NCBI RefSeq assembly: GCF_041260155.1
Contig: NC_091947.1
Span: 841,001 to 905,000, forward strand
Origin: Ptychodera flava
Taxonomy: Eukaryota > Hemichordata > Enteropneusta > Ptychoderidae
Length of the DNA: 64,000 bases
Direction of reading: 5' to 3'
The position numbers and the translations under genes are program-made. A model generated the notes under the pieces. That model worked only from the letters and a program-made list of their open reading frames with translations, did not search any database and was not told where the DNA came from. Each line of letters starts with the position of its first letter. Position 1 is the stretch's first letter. This document shows positions 1 through 23,145 of this stretch, one piece after another.

Positions 1-916
1 TTGGCAGAACCAGGTGTCTTAAAGCAGCTTTAACAGTATTGAAAAGTCCATTGGTTAGCCCAAACTGAGCCCCTAGACTCTAATACCAATTAGAAAGCAT
101 GAAAAACTCACAATGATTAATAAACAATTGATGCAAACCTTATGACCAAGCCTGGAGGCACATATTGTTTTGTGGATACAGCAGTTGCATATTGTGCACA
201 CAAATATGTCAAAGGGTAAAAAAAAGGGTAAAATGTAAAATACTAATGAAGTCATGATGGAAAGGTTGGGCGTACATGAAGCAGTGTAACTGCTGGTCTT
301 TGCCACCTTATTCACAAAGCTAGATCACATTTGTATGGTAGAATTATGCTTTATCCATAGTCACTGCTCAATGAAGACATTACACAGTCCAGTGAAGTAC
401 GTACCACAGTACATGATGATTAAAATTCATACTCAAGTGACGAAAATGAAAAAAAAGAAAGATAACAATATTGATCATAATTTCTGTCCTTTGTGTTTCA
501 GTTGAGATTTCCATAATGTATGAAAACTATAATACAGATTGTATTTCTTCATTAACCAAGTTAAAAATATATTTACGTATGGTGATTTCTTGATTCCGTA
601 GCAATTGAGTGATAAATGAAAAATTGATGTCTTGTTATGGTTACATGAACTTCACCAAAATTATTCAAAATTTTTTTTCCTGGAGATGATTTTATTATTT
701 CACATAAAGAGATAATTTTATTCTGCAAAACCGTAATACTTCTTTGAAAGAACAGTATTCCTGAATTGACATCAACCAGATGACAGAAAATATTAACAAA
801 CAAATGCATGATATGTGATTAAACTTTTTTTTTGAGATGTAACACTTTTCCAAACAAACAAACAAACAATAAAAAAAATGGAGGATTATTAATGACTATT
901 TTCTGTTTTTTTGCAG
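1..916. other. non-coding sequence upstream of the first visible TEX36 exon
   Basis: No convincing coding exon, RNA gene or long repeat is seen here. The stretch is AT-rich and ends in a pyrimidine-rich acceptor (tttttttgcag) for the exon at 917. It is most likely intron of the TEX36-like gene, whose 5' exons would lie left of the window. Confidence 0.5.
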
Positions 917-2781
917 TCAACCTACGACAAGTTAAATCCATTTTCTCTTCATGACAACAGACATTCATTCCAGGATCATGGAGTTTATTTTGGTCATGTA
1001 AGTAAAGAACTTTCATATTGTTTAACGAGTTATTTAAATCTACTTCCAGATCCAGGACAGACTTGGTTTTTCCCCCAATCAGTGAATAATGGCTATCCAC
1101 CAGTTCATTTGTAAGTCTTGATGTGGATAACTTAGTGACGTATTTCATAAATAAAATGCTGCCAACAGGTACCGAAGAAAGAGCCAATAAGAAGATCATT
1201 GTAAACAACAATAGCCTCTCTGGGAGAAATCAATACAAGAGTCTTTTGAAATAAATCAACATTGATACAACACTGTTAGTCCCTTTGTCGCACTGGCGGA
1301 TGCTAAAAGCTGCAACAGACCAATGCTTGTTATGTTGTTACCAATACACCAGTCTGGCTATACACAGTCTGGACCAGCACAGTACACAATAGTTTTGTAT
1401 CCAGGGCCATTGGCTATGTACATAACACATCCCTCCACATGTAATGCAATAATTCACTTCAACTGGGTTCAAAGTTTTCCCTGAACCCTTGGCCCCTTAT
1501 TAACGTTGGTATGGACATGCATTTGTGAGACCTCAGTCAACAACATTTGTTGCCATCTAAGTTATATCAAAGTGGGAAAGCTTTTCATGGTCGATTTCAT
1601 TGTGCCATTTATAAGCTATTTATACACGTGTTGTCTGGTTGCATTGGTATTCGTGCTGGTGACAAAATGACACTGAAACTTGTCCTTACAGTTAAATGAA
1701 AAACATATCACTGTAGCACCATGAATCTTTGGATGAATTCAATAACAGTTAGATTTATAATTGAACAAAGATCTTTTTATATTGAAAATAAAATAATTCC
1801 ATTCCAAAAGAATAGATTTTTATATGTTATGTACAAGTGTTTGTTTAATCATCATTCTTCTATTGTTTGAAATTTGTCACTGCTATTGGCAAAATGGTTG
1901 ACGTTGATTTTATTAAATTTTTTAGTTTACTACATGTGTTCCTCATGGAGCAACTTATTAGAATGGTCACCATATGAGAAAGTAATTTTTCATTTGCTCC
2001 TGTCAAGAGTTTTGGATATTCAGAAACACATACAGCAATTTACAAAAAAATGAAAGATCATACTTCAACAAAAGGCATATGTCCAAAGAAGAGAAAAACA
2101 CTTCCATAAATACCTTCATTTTAGTGAACATTGAGAATATCCAGGGTTTAAAACTTATTGTAAAACTCTGAAAATAATGTCCATATTGAATTTTGTGGTG
2201 GAATTTTTCATTTTCGTATCTTTAATCAAAGAAAAATCTCAGTTTTCACAGCCTATGATCTCACCTTGCTTACATGAATGAGTAAAATATCACTCATGGG
2301 GAGATGTAAATTAGAGAATACCATTGTATGGATATGTTTTTCACAATGTCATTCCAACTTAACCCAGCACATGTAATTGGTAATATACCACCAATGTATA
2401 CAGATATGTCATGGAACACATTTATTGATTCTTATCCAGGGGCTTGGCAAGCGACTCATGCCGCCACATGAAAGGCAACACTTCTCAAAAGATCTAGTAT
2501 CCTGGGAGAAAAGAGACTTCTACGGCAACACAATTCATGCCACGTCCTATCAACAGAGACATTGCAAAAACCCCCCAACTCGTCGTCGCTTTCCTAAAAT
2601 CCACCCGGAAGGAAAACCAGGGCATGTCAAAATAGACACCACCACAACGGAATGGTTCAGGTCACCAGAGGTGCCGTACAGAACTCCAACACAGACTCTA
2701 GCATCGTCACAGGAACCATTCCTCAAACACAACCCTTGGAAATATTCATACAGGGCACAAACGACGAGACTCGTTCTTTGA
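917..2781 (+). CDS. TEX36: TEX36-like protein, last two coding exons (5' partial)
   Basis: Two exons are supported: 917-997 (after ttgcag, ending at GGTCAT before gtaagt) and 2440-2781 (after tatccag, stop TGA at 2779-2781), joined in phase 0. The joined peptide has NPFSLHDNRHSF, then GVYFGH-GLGKR, PHERQHFSKD and W at the positions where human testis-expressed protein 36 has FPFSVHDNRHS, LGRKK, PDKRQHVSRN and W, followed by RRFPK matching RRFPR. That ordered match is the basis of the call. The biochemical role of TEX36 is not established, and nothing here adds to it. The N-terminal exons (the part with GRWFPHIG in human) were not found and are presumably outside the window. The last 60 or so residues are rich in Pro, Thr and His and diverge from the vertebrate tail. 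Confidence 0.8.
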
Positions 2782-5700
2782 AAAAGAAACAGTTGCAGTA
2801 GTTGAGATTTTCTATTTTTACTTTTTTTAAAGATGAGCACATGGAGCAATTCAACACCTTGAGTACTTTAGAAATATGACTTTCACAGGTACAGTTTGGT
2901 GACTTGTAAAGCCGGGAGTTTGATCAATGATTGTTCTGAAAAGAGCAGCCTTAAAATCCAGTATACACTGGAAAAGGTATGCCAATAAAAGTTTATAAAA
3001 AACAGGAACATTCATCATCATCATCTTTTCAGTCATTGAAATGTATTGTTGCCATGTAAACAAGGAGGGTTTACAAAGAGCCTTTGTACCATTGGGCGTT
3101 GTTATAGTGACCGTTTATTATGCCATAATGAAAAGAGCATGGTGTCTATTGACCAATGAAAAAATAAATTGTATGAGAGTTAAGTTCCAGTATGATGGTG
3201 TATTGTCAAAGCTTTCTTATAATCATAATACCTTTTGATCTTTGATTCACTGAGAAAGCCATTAAAGTTGTTTTAACCTATTTCACCTTTTGCAACCCTG
3301 GTTTGATCCAACCATTGTAAGATATGAGCGATAGGCTCGTGTACCCATGAAAGAAGGGTTGAGAGGTGACTCGTCACTGCATAGTTGATGGTCAGTCAGC
3401 TCTGTTATTAGTTCAACTACGTTGACAGGGTTAGCGGCTAGTTTTTCAATGGTTTCTCCATTGAAGGAATTCAACTGCTGACAAACACTCATAAAGGTCA
3501 CACATTAAAATGTCACTTCTAATTTAGCATGTCAAAATGAAGAAGACACGAACATAAAGGAACTCAGGTTGTGTCTTGAAACTAAACTCCATTACTTGAG
3601 GTACAAAGATTACTATTTACCCTCTCTTGAATTTGTTTGAAACATATTATTTATCATAGACACACTCTCAATGAAAGCAACTGTGGATGGTTTGGTATTC
3701 TCAGAGTCTTATTGAGTGTTTTCTTTGGTTTGTTTCTGAATGATGTGGTTCACAATTCAAAATGGTGTCTTTACAAGAATGGTTACCAGAGAGGACTGCA
3801 GTTATCAGAAGAAGGAAAATAACAATTCAAATGTGAAAGTGGTAGATCACAATGGTGCCTTTAGACCTTACTAACTCTTAATTTTCATTTCTTGCCATGG
3901 TATGAAATCTGTTTATTGTAGACTTTCAACTCACTGTACCTTTCTATGAAAGTGGCATTCACTTCATTTTGAATACCAACCTTTAAACCATAAACACAGC
4001 AAACTGAGACATGTCACAAGGAGAGCTGCATGCAGTTTCTTCAAGAATATGTCAACTTAGGAAACACTGGTAAACGTGGCATATATGGACAGACAGATCG
4101 ACATACATGAGTGAAATTCTATGTTGTTCATATAACTAGATAACAGATTGTACGTCTTCAGTTCCTGTCAAAACACAACTTCAGGGAAAAGTAAAATTTT
4201 CGGATTATGCTATTATTTTACAAGAAGAGGTGGTTTGTCATAACATATGACTGTGAAGCTACTTGATAAATAAACAAATAAGATGTGGAAGTGCTTTTAA
4301 ATTTGAAGTGGTATTTACAAAAAAAATGGATATATGTATGCAAAGTTGTGGGAATTGCAAATCTGAACAAAGTCTGCAAAACTTATATTTGTAAACTTGC
4401 AACTGTATATATCTATCAAATGGGAATATTGTGCAGTGTTTTGTTCCTGGCTAAAATTTTTATGTTTCCATGAAGATAAGGTTACAAATTTTTTGGAATC
4501 TATATACAATGCGCTATGTACGATCTTATTGTGAAACAAATGGGTGTTCATTTTGAAATATAATCTTTGTGTGCATATATATCAACTCAAGAGTAAATAC
4601 CCCTTATTTTTATGAAAATCATGTAAAAATTCAACAGATATATATTGTGTGCAATATTTTGAAATGCCCACACTTGCTTTATAAGTCACCATTTGCTGAT
4701 TTTGCACCTGCTGAAGATATATTTTTACAACAGCAGATTTGAATGGACTTGCTTTTTCATAAAAATCACCAAATTCTTTCACAGTGGCACTCTTTCCAGC
4801 CCTCACATCATTCTGTCCTGTGTGACATTGAAGTTACAGAACTGCACCAATATATTGTAGTAAAATGCAGAAATTGACACCTCACAGTGACATTCACTAC
4901 TATCAGTTACATAGGTTGTATTCCTAAAGTCATGTATATGTGGTTTGGGAAACTGTGTGACCTGAAATCTATGCAAATTTGTGTGGCCCATATCTGCTAT
5001 ATATGGGTCTACTGATATTTGTTGTTTGTTGATGAATTTACGTGTTTTTCAAAAAGTCAAAGATTTGTTGTATGTCTGTTTTATACACCTAATACTGCAT
5101 GTAATATAAACAATTTGTAATTCCTCACTGCATGCAATATTTATAGAAATGAGATGTCACAATTTTCACATGTAATGTTTTCTTTATCCAAAAAGTTCTC
5201 ATTGCACTTTGAAAGGGATTCAAAATTCAAAATTGACAGATTTTCATCACTTTACAGGTATAGTTCCCCTCCATTGTCAATTAGAAGATGCATTTCAGTC
5301 ATGTTGCAATAATGATTGGTGCCGTACCTGGGAAAACAACTGATGCTTGAGAGATGAATCCGTCCATTTTGCCAAATCCATGTTCATTGATTGTAAATAC
5401 GTGTATAAACCTTGTCAAGAACTTGTATAATTTGTTATCTGTTCCACTTGGGGCATTGGGTGTACTAAAAGATGTGTTTGTAAAATATTATTTTGTTGCA
5501 GATGTAAAGTAAATTGTGTGTCGTAATTGTGACAAATAAAGAAATATTCAACTTGATCTGTGTGGTGGAAACAATTGATGTTTCTTTCTATTAAAAATAA
5601 AACAGGCTGGAAAAATTATGGATGTCAAAACGCAGGAGGAAGCAATAAATTGCAACTACAAAAATCAACATTGCACATGTGATTCAGATAATTTTTTTTG

Positions 5701-6564
5701 AAAAGAGACAAAATTCATATGTTCAGATGGACAACATGCTGTTTATAAGATTTCTAGTGCATGATATACATGAATTAAAATTCTGCCCCACACTAGAAAG
5801 TGCAGATTTCTAAGTAATAAGAATAAGTATTATAAATAAATGTTCAGGCAGAGACTATCACACCTGACTTCATGTCATGATCTGATAGCTGAATCAGCAC
5901 ACTGTCAAGTTTGAATACCATGACAGTAATCCATAATCTATCTTGATATTCCCAAATTTATCTGGCATATCCATGTGGCTATCATTGTCGGCACTGGCAC
6001 AGCAAAGTTTGTCAGAGTATATCTCTGTACATAAAGCAACCATCCATAATTGTATTGTTCAAATCTCCCACACCAAAGTTTAGCGTTTACACACACTGTT
6101 GAACACATCATGGTCATACTTAGACTGAAAGATTCAGTCGCGTGCGGACGCTCCGGCGCACTGCGACCTACGACCCTTTAAAACTGAGTGTAGAACATAT
6201 ACCTGATGAGATCAAACAGAAATCACATTGTTTCTGCAGAAAGGAAAGACTTTCAGATTGTAAATTAGATAGGTATACACAGTATGTGTACAGTGCCAAT
6301 GTACACACATTAACAATAAGTGTACAATGCAAAGAAATAAGTCCCATCAAAGCTAAATGGAATATAATTTTAGTGCAATAGAGAAATGATTGAAAACCAA
6401 AGTACAACATTAATGTATAATGTATGCATGTACACATAGAATATTTGTAATGATCAGAAACCATGAAAAAGTGGCGAGTCCTCATACTTGCTTTCAATAC
6501 TGTTAATTTTCCCTGTCAATGGATCTTCACAGAGGCTGCAGTTCTAACCAACAATTTTATATTT

Positions 6565-6646
6565 ATTACCCCTTTCACCACCATGGTTTGGCCCAAACCT
6601 ATTGTTATCACTGTTGATTATGGGCCTGTTTACAGGGTACTGGGAT
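6565..6646. mobile_element. worn short TTAA-type MITE (CCCTTTCACC family)
   Basis: The text CCCTTTCACCACCATGGTTT, then GCCCAAACC and a late TTTACAGGGTACTGGG, is repeated in an intergenic-like setting in the STX18 intron at 21047 and, more distantly, at 25998. The outer ends are degraded here, so this copy is recognised by similarity to the others. Confidence 0.55.
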
Positions 6647-6989
6647 GAACAGGTCAAGCAAAGTGAAAGAAATTAAAGCTCTAGTCTCTATATTCAAATA
6701 GGTTGTGACTGTATAACCTGGGAATTGACTGAAAGTTTACAGTCAATCTAAAGTGGCATTATCTTTTCTGCAACATCTTCTAAAATGCTACTTTAAAGCC
6801 ATATTTGACATTTGACCTTTCACTTTATCATGGATCTCTGAAATCAATATAAAGCTATTAACCTTTTGGTAGAAGTTTGCCTTTCAATGGGCAACTAAAT
6901 TGGACTTCTGAAGATTTAACATTTGTCACTGGCACTTTTATAACCTGAGCTAGGGAGTACACAATCATTGGAAACGCAGTGAGCATATA

Positions 6990-7615
6990 TAGTACACAGT
7001 ACTAGAGATTTCCCATAATACATCATGATTTGTACCAACGTAGATTCCCCTGTGAAGTCTACCATGTCTCCCATGTGTAGACAAATTCCTGGACTAGTTG
7101 TAAAAATTCTGAAAACGTACTTTTAAAAACACCGTTCTTCTCAATTCCCATTTTAAAGGATTAAGAAAATTGAGCTTGATTGAGAGAAGAGAAAGGATTT
7201 TTGTAAATTTTCCACTGATTGTGTCCTCAGCCATACAGAATAAAGTGATGGAAAGTAGGGAGACTAGTTGCACCTGTTTTATGAAACAAAAGGATATTGA
7301 TTTTTTCCAAATAGAAAAGACAAAAGAAATTTACATGCTAACTTTTTTCAGAGAATGACCCCTTCAGTTGGTCATAACTTGCTTCCCAAAACTGTGACAT
7401 TTGTAGTACCTGCAGAATGTGACTTTTATGGTCATTTAATGGTTTTTTGAAATTTATACTACAATATTTCAACGTACTTTTAATAAATATAATTAATCAA
7501 TTATCGTGAGACTTCACATTATTGCTTTTATACAGAACTGAAAAAGTTATAAGAAAACTAACGTCGTTGGTACAAATCAAACAGCATTGTGGGTAATTTA
7601 CTGTACTGTGTAGTA
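6990..7615 (+). mobile_element. CACAGTA-end transposon, copy 1 (non-autonomous, 616 bp, 5-bp TSD)
   Basis: The element proper is 6995-7610. The left end starts CACAGTACTAG and the right end finishes GTACTGTG. The outer 42 bases of the two ends are imperfect inverted repeats. It is flanked by the direct repeat TAGTA (6990-6994 and 7611-7615). Two further copies of nearly identical length occur at 32469 (same orientation) and 51239 (opposite). No transposase is encoded. A 5-bp duplication with termini beginning CAC is the hallmark of the Transib/RAG superfamily. That assignment is inferred from the ends alone. Confidence 0.8.
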
Positions 7616-8848
7616 TGACACACTATAGTGCTAGTGGCATGCACCTTGCAGTGGACTCCCTAGAATAGCATTGAACAGTACAAAGACACCTTCAGAGCAT
7701 ATACTTCAAAATTGGAAATGGATTCTCAATGTCAAGCCATAAAACCATCCTTTTGTTCTCAATTTCATTTTATCTGTGCATAATATCTGAGTCAAATAAG
7801 GGCTGTAAGCACCAAAATAATATGCACAATAGATGTTAAAGAAAGACAAAACCACTTTAAGTAGTACACAAGGCTGTTTTTATTCTGTTGGAAATTAAGA
7901 GAAAGAAGTCATGAACTTTGGTTTCGTTGTTTTACTTTTTTCACAAATGTAATACATTTTTGTATTTTTGTATTTTTACATTTCGTTACTTGAAAACTCA
8001 AGTCTGGTGACACAACATAAAAGAAATAAAAGTAAATGATTAGACGCCAAAAGTTTCTACCACTTTACCGTACATACTGCTTTCCAGATAAACCCAAAGG
8101 AACTTCAGGTGTTTATGTTTTACACAACAATAAAATAATTTACCTTTACATATACACAAATGTGTTTGTCAAATGTGTATGAAAGACAATGAATGGTCAC
8201 TTGGAAAAAAGACAATGTTTAGAACTGTACTGATAACTTGCCAGCTCAGTTTTCTGTGTACGGACTCAGCTGTCCACTCTGTCTACACAAAGTAGTAACA
8301 CAATCTTGATTTTAGTAAATACACTTTGTATGTTTTGTAATTGAAAACATCTACTAACATCCTATTCTATCCCTCAAGGGACTCAATGGTTGCCTTTTCC
8401 TTGTTAGTTACTAAACTTGTCCATTTCAATATAAAGCTGATTATGCATTTCATAACACATTTTGTTTTTTTCTGCTGCTACTGCATACTTCCATTCAAGT
8501 TTCACATCTTAAGTTCATTTTCACATCTGCACAAAGTGAAACACGACCATCGCTTATTCAGAAAAGTTAAAGGATTCATAAGGTAAATACTAGTACTTTA
8601 AATAAAAATATGACACACATGACAAATGGAAGTCTCTTTGGACTGTGAAATATGGAATTGATGATGAAATAATCTAGGCACTTTTAGGTGTCAATACAAC
8701 TAGTACTTTTCATTGCCATATTTCTTGACTTTATGCAAAACTTGACAGACATTCAGAGAACATGGAAAATGTCAAGCACAGTGAAACTTGCAAGGTCCAA
8801 GAGCAGTACCTGAGATGGTACAGTAAACAAAGTAGATGTCATTTCATG

Positions 8849-8861
8849 CCACTAGGTGGCG
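8849..8861 (+). promoter_or_regulatory. CTCF-like binding site
   Basis: CCACTAGGTGGCG fits the conserved CTCF core (CCASYAGRKGGC type). It lies about 430 bases from the stop codon of TM2D2, between two convergent genes, a place where an insulator or loop anchor would be unsurprising. CTCF is conserved across bilaterians. Occupancy is not shown by sequence. Confidence 0.4.
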
Positions 8862-9289
8862 TCCTACAAGTGATCTGCAATGAGTACAGTCATACCAGTA
8901 GCCATTATAATGCAATGTGTCGGTAGCTCTGTTGAGCTGCCTTGCAATAACAACTGGTACTACTCACATGAAACGTTTTAGCCATTTTATCAATTACATG
9001 TGTTAAATTACATGAACCCTCTATTCAGATTTATATAACTGGGCTATGGCTTGCAGTCCCATGGTCTTATGGAAAACCCAGTTTGAACTTCTAATTGAAC
9101 ATGACAGAGAGGGACACATTGAGTTAGGTGCATCTTTGAAGCCTGCGAATTACTTTTCACCCTGATTGGTTGGCAGAACTTCTGCAGTTTGTATGTAGTT
9201 ACTCATTTTCTCCATCTTATCCTGGTATCCTTAATGAGTAATTATCAGACCTGGGGTTATCAAATTTTGACAACCTGAAAAAATAAATG

Positions 9290-11958
9290 TCAGTAATAGG
9301 GGCACCAGTTACTGCCATCTGCCGGTAGCAGTCCCCCTAGCACTAACAGAATGACGTCCACAATCCACCAGATTCCAAGGCCTCCAAGGGTGAGAAGTTT
9401 TCCAACAGCTGTGCCTGTGTGTCCAAGACAAAATCTATCCACTCCAAGAAATCCGAGCAACACTGAGAAGAGCAGCGTGGGTAGGAAGTAGTGGTGTGTG
9501 TACCTAATGGTCAGTGATGGATAAAATGACAAAGCTGCTGAAACCCCTTATTAACATTCCACCATTTTCATTTAGTGCAATTAATTTTGACTGGAATCAA
9601 TCAAAGTTTCCGTTCATTTTATGTGAGTTGTCTCAGATATACACTGATATCTGATTGTTATTGACATGAGGTTTCTATCAAATGATAACTGCAAAATCTA
9701 TTGAACTGGCGGTAATCTTTCTGTTAGTATTAGACATATGCACCGATTTCAAGCCTAATTTCAAATTGTTCAAAATTTTTTGTAACCGAATAACTATTGT
9801 ATACTTAACCAAACTACTTTTTTATAAAGTGTAATATTTGGTACAATAATAGAAGCAGCATGGACTGTGTGTCTCAACTGTAAGACAATGTTCTGTTCAA
9901 TGATTTGATGTCAACTTACTTTATGCAAGGAAAACCATCTCGGAGGAAGCTTCTTGGACCATAGCATTCAATCCCATTGAGTGCACGGCAAGTCACTGAG
10001 GTAAATTCAACATCTTCATGGGCCTGACCACCATACTAGGAAGGTTACATATGAAGGAAGACAGAAATATGGACTAAGGAAAGAAAGCATTTGGAAACAG
10101 CTACATGTAGGCAACATGAATGTCTGTTTAATGAAAAAGCTTGTGAATGTGTTAATCTTCATACAGTCACACAGGCTGAACAATAATAAATGAAAATCTC
10201 AATGAATTTTTAGGTTAAATTATTCTCTTGTGCAGCCATAATAGCTTAGAAGTTGGAGCAATCTACAGGAGCTGCTCATAGACTCCAGGACGCAGCTGTA
10301 ACTTTTGATAATTTTTTCACCATTTAAGTTTTCTATGTAAATTGCAAGTTCCTCTTTTACGCATGTTAAAACAGCTACTATTTAGCTTGCACAGCATCTA
10401 TACATGTGTATAATGCACTTTTATTGGTTACATTTACATTCTAGTCCAGACAAGAGTTCACTTGTCAACAATAACAATGCAGTCTACACATATACAGGCT
10501 GAGTTGACAAACTGAACACTGTGTATCACAACATGCATTTGGAAGTAGACCAAGAAACAGAAGATGATACTAAAACAGAAATGGTGGGAAAAAAATCATC
10601 AAAAGTTACAGCTACTGGCCTGACAAGTCTTTCCCTCACCTTCACACATCCATAACCCAATTCTTCTTTTGCCGTGCTGTTGCCATTCAGGTCGACTGGG
10701 TCATCACACTCAAGATACTCCATTGGACTGGAAAATAAAAGCCAAGTACTGAAAAGAGCACACCAACTCTTCATCAACTTGAGCATGAGTAACAGTTACA
10801 TAAATATTTGTACGGAACAAAGCAATGTGATGATTGTTGGACAGTTACAGCTGGTCAGTTTTTTGTGTGTTTGCTTGCCAATTGGTCTCTTTCAAAATCA
10901 ACTATGCAACATCACGCAAGATGAATGCTGTATTGAAGTAATGGTTTGAAGTATAATCTCCATCATAGTTTTGCAGGGTATTTGTAAGGTTGTCTACATC
11001 TTGGCATGTAATACATTAATGATCTTGTTAAACAGGTGTGTAAACAAAAGATAATTACTTAAAACAAGTTATTCTTGACTGTGGAGTGACGTCATTAGGT
11101 GAAACGTATGTGAGTGAGGTGAATGAGAGATCAGACGATACAGAAGAGCAAATGATACAGAAATTGTGTGGAAAAAAGAACTAAAAGTTATGTCATTTAT
11201 GTATTTTGCAACTTCAACTATTGGTTTGATGGTTGAATAATCCGAACTTCAATTATTTGTTTTCACTGCGCTTGTGACAAAAAATCACGTAAGAACCTGC
11301 AAGTATCTGGACTGCGTTGAAAATAGGTAAAATGCATACCATATTTGGGCACCTTGCTTAAATCCAAGATTAAACCCCTAAAGATCATTTTCTCTATGTT
11401 ATTTTCTTCCTGATATCACCGGAGTGGTCGTTGTTTTCGTACAAGTGAGATAAAAATGAGTTCAGGTAAATCACGGTCCCTCCACAAAAGGTGAGGGACC
11501 ATGGGTAAATCTATTCAGCACCATTAGCATTACAGAAAATTGCAAATGTACAGACCACACTATTGGCTTTTTTATTATGGTCGATATTTTAAAAAAGTAT
11601 TATGTGATGATTATTGTATCGTTCGGAGCAGTAAAGAGGGTTGAGGCTGTGTATATGAGGAATGGGGAATGTTGCTAGCCAAAGGATTTTTTTGTATTAT
11701 CTATATGTAATACCTGTACACCTGTACTACACTATTATTGTGTTCTGACTTCCGATTTCTATTGTTTTTCTGGTGGGGATAATGATGTTGCACTTACAGG
11801 TATGAGCAGAGTATAAGTGATGAATGCGGCTCATATGTGTCACCACAGCTTTCATTCCAACAAGGTCCCTCAACTGGAACTTCGCCGGTCAGTGAAAATT
11901 TGAGTATTTCAAACAAAACCGCAAAGAAAGAGAGGGCCACAGCTCCTTTCGTCGCCAT
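9290..11958 (-). CDS. TM2D2: TM2 domain-containing protein 2
   Basis: Four exons join cleanly: 11958-11798, 10727-10640, 10035-9920 and 9503-9290, giving 192 codons plus stop (human has 214). The start is the ATG of MATKGAV, followed by a hydrophobic signal segment. SSLILCSYL and [12 protein letters not shown] match human SPVILCSYL and PDEFIECEDPVD. The third exon has the cysteine-rich part [18 protein letters not shown]. The last exon holds the two TM2 membrane helices around the family DRF motif ([29 protein letters not shown]) and ends SNWCPYY. TM2D proteins are membrane proteins of the secretory pathway linked genetically to Notch signalling in flies. The gene is divergent from STX18, so the two probably share a promoter. 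No breaks are seen. Confidence 0.97.
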
Positions 11959-12209
11959 ACTTAACAGCGCCCTCAACAGATCTCCCTAGGATGATGAATT
12001 TGTGAGTTTCCCTTGCGCAGTACGTATGGAAGAAAGTTAGTTTTTTCAAATATTTGCATTATCGATAATAGAAAATGGACCTAAAAACTAAAAACCTTCA
12101 AGTTTCAGGTGTAATATTTCGCGAAATGTCAATGGATGCCAGGAATGAATGCAACTTTTTAATAAACAGCTACTTAGGCAGTTCTAAATAAGTTCTCATC
12201 AACGTCAAG
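11959..12209. promoter_or_regulatory. bidirectional promoter between TM2D2 and STX18
   Basis: Only 251 bases separate the two ATG codons, which point away from each other. The AAGATGGCTG spanning the STX18 start (12208-12217) fits the YY1 motif that often sits at the start of housekeeping genes. No TATA box is evident. Both genes encode broadly used membrane proteins, which suits a shared promoter. Confidence 0.6.
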
Positions 12210-22465
<10,256 letters not shown>

Positions 22466-22660
22466 TGACAAAATTGCCAGAGCAGATTCAACATGGAATA
22501 TAAACTTTTCAATCAGTGAATTTTACACGGTGCCTTCATGCAAAGTAGTAAATCCACTAGTGGAACATGTCTGCTAATTCTATGTCATTGTGGAAGACCA
22601 AACCAAAACCAAACCAAAGAAATCTAAGATTTTACAACAGATCACTTGAAAGTTTACAAG

Positions 22661-23019
22661 TTAAGGTAGAACGCACCTCGGGTACAGACATTTGGACTCT
22701 CGAACTTTTACAATTCTCTTCTGATATACCGCATGTGGGGGTTCATTTTAAAGCTCTTGGTGAAAGAAAACTTTTCACCGGCTTAATTTTTTGAAATTCG
22801 AAAATTTTTATTTTCTCCATAGAGTTAACACAGTGATGGCGGCCATTTTGAATTTCTGATATCGGTAAATCTTGGGTAATTTGTTTCTCTAGTACCAAAA
22901 TTTGCACGGTGACCCCCTATTTTTATTCTTGATTTTGAAAGAGAATGGTTGAAAGATTCCTTGAGGAAAGTTTGAGCAAAAGTTTAAGTCTTTCACTTTC
23001 GAGGTGCATACTACCTTAA
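22661..23019 (+). mobile_element. GGTAG-end MITE, TTAA-flanked, copy A
   Basis: TTAA then GGTAGAACGCACCTCG at the left and CGAGGTGCATACTACC then TTAA at the right give 16-bp terminal repeats with three mismatches. The copy at 55745-56104 is near-identical and in the opposite orientation. A stretch readable as protein in both copies is shared because of the repeat and is not regarded as a gene. Confidence 0.85.
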
Positions 23020-23036
23020 TAAAGTTTACAGACAGA

Positions 23037-23052
23037 GTATAGACTAGACTGA
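23037..23052. other. left target duplication of the 23044-23145 palindromic element
   Basis: GTATAGA at 23037-23043 is repeated at 23046-23052 only when read around the element, i.e. immediately after 23145 as GTATAGA (23146-23152). This short entry marks the 5' junction. See the element entry that follows. Confidence 0.5.
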
Positions 23053-23145
23053 AAGATCTGCCACTTGAGGGCGCTCTCTACGCTCCTCTTATGTAAGAGG
23101 TTGGGAGCGTAGAGAGCACCTCAAGTGACAGCTCTTTCAGTCTAG
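23044..23145. mobile_element. 102-bp palindromic element with 7-bp target duplication
   Basis: Arms of 43 bases starting CTAGACTGAAAGA pair with few mismatches around a short loop. GTATAGA flanks it on both sides (23037-23043 and 23146-23152). The left arm contains CCACTTGAGGGCGC, one base from a CTCF core. It is a minimal non-autonomous DNA transposon or foldback; the superfamily is unassigned. Confidence 0.7.

Larger units (their letters stand above)
2782..9289. other. intergenic region between TEX36 and TM2D2 (convergent ends)
   Basis: This gap lies between the 3' ends of two converging genes. It holds 3' untranslated sequence of unknown extent, a worn TTAA-type mini-element near 6565, one CACAGTA-end transposon (6995-7610) and a CTCF-like site at 8849. 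An AATAAA at about 5534 could serve as a polyadenylation signal but is far from either stop codon. No further gene is supported. Confidence 0.55.

Noticed and set aside
3283-3501. Minus-strand 72-codon frame reading MSVCQQLNSFNGETIEKLA
   Set aside because: Protein-like composition but no splice partners, no recognised homologue and no gene context.
6142-6381. 79-codon plus-strand frame after a CG-rich patch
   Set aside because: No homology and no promoter or splice support.
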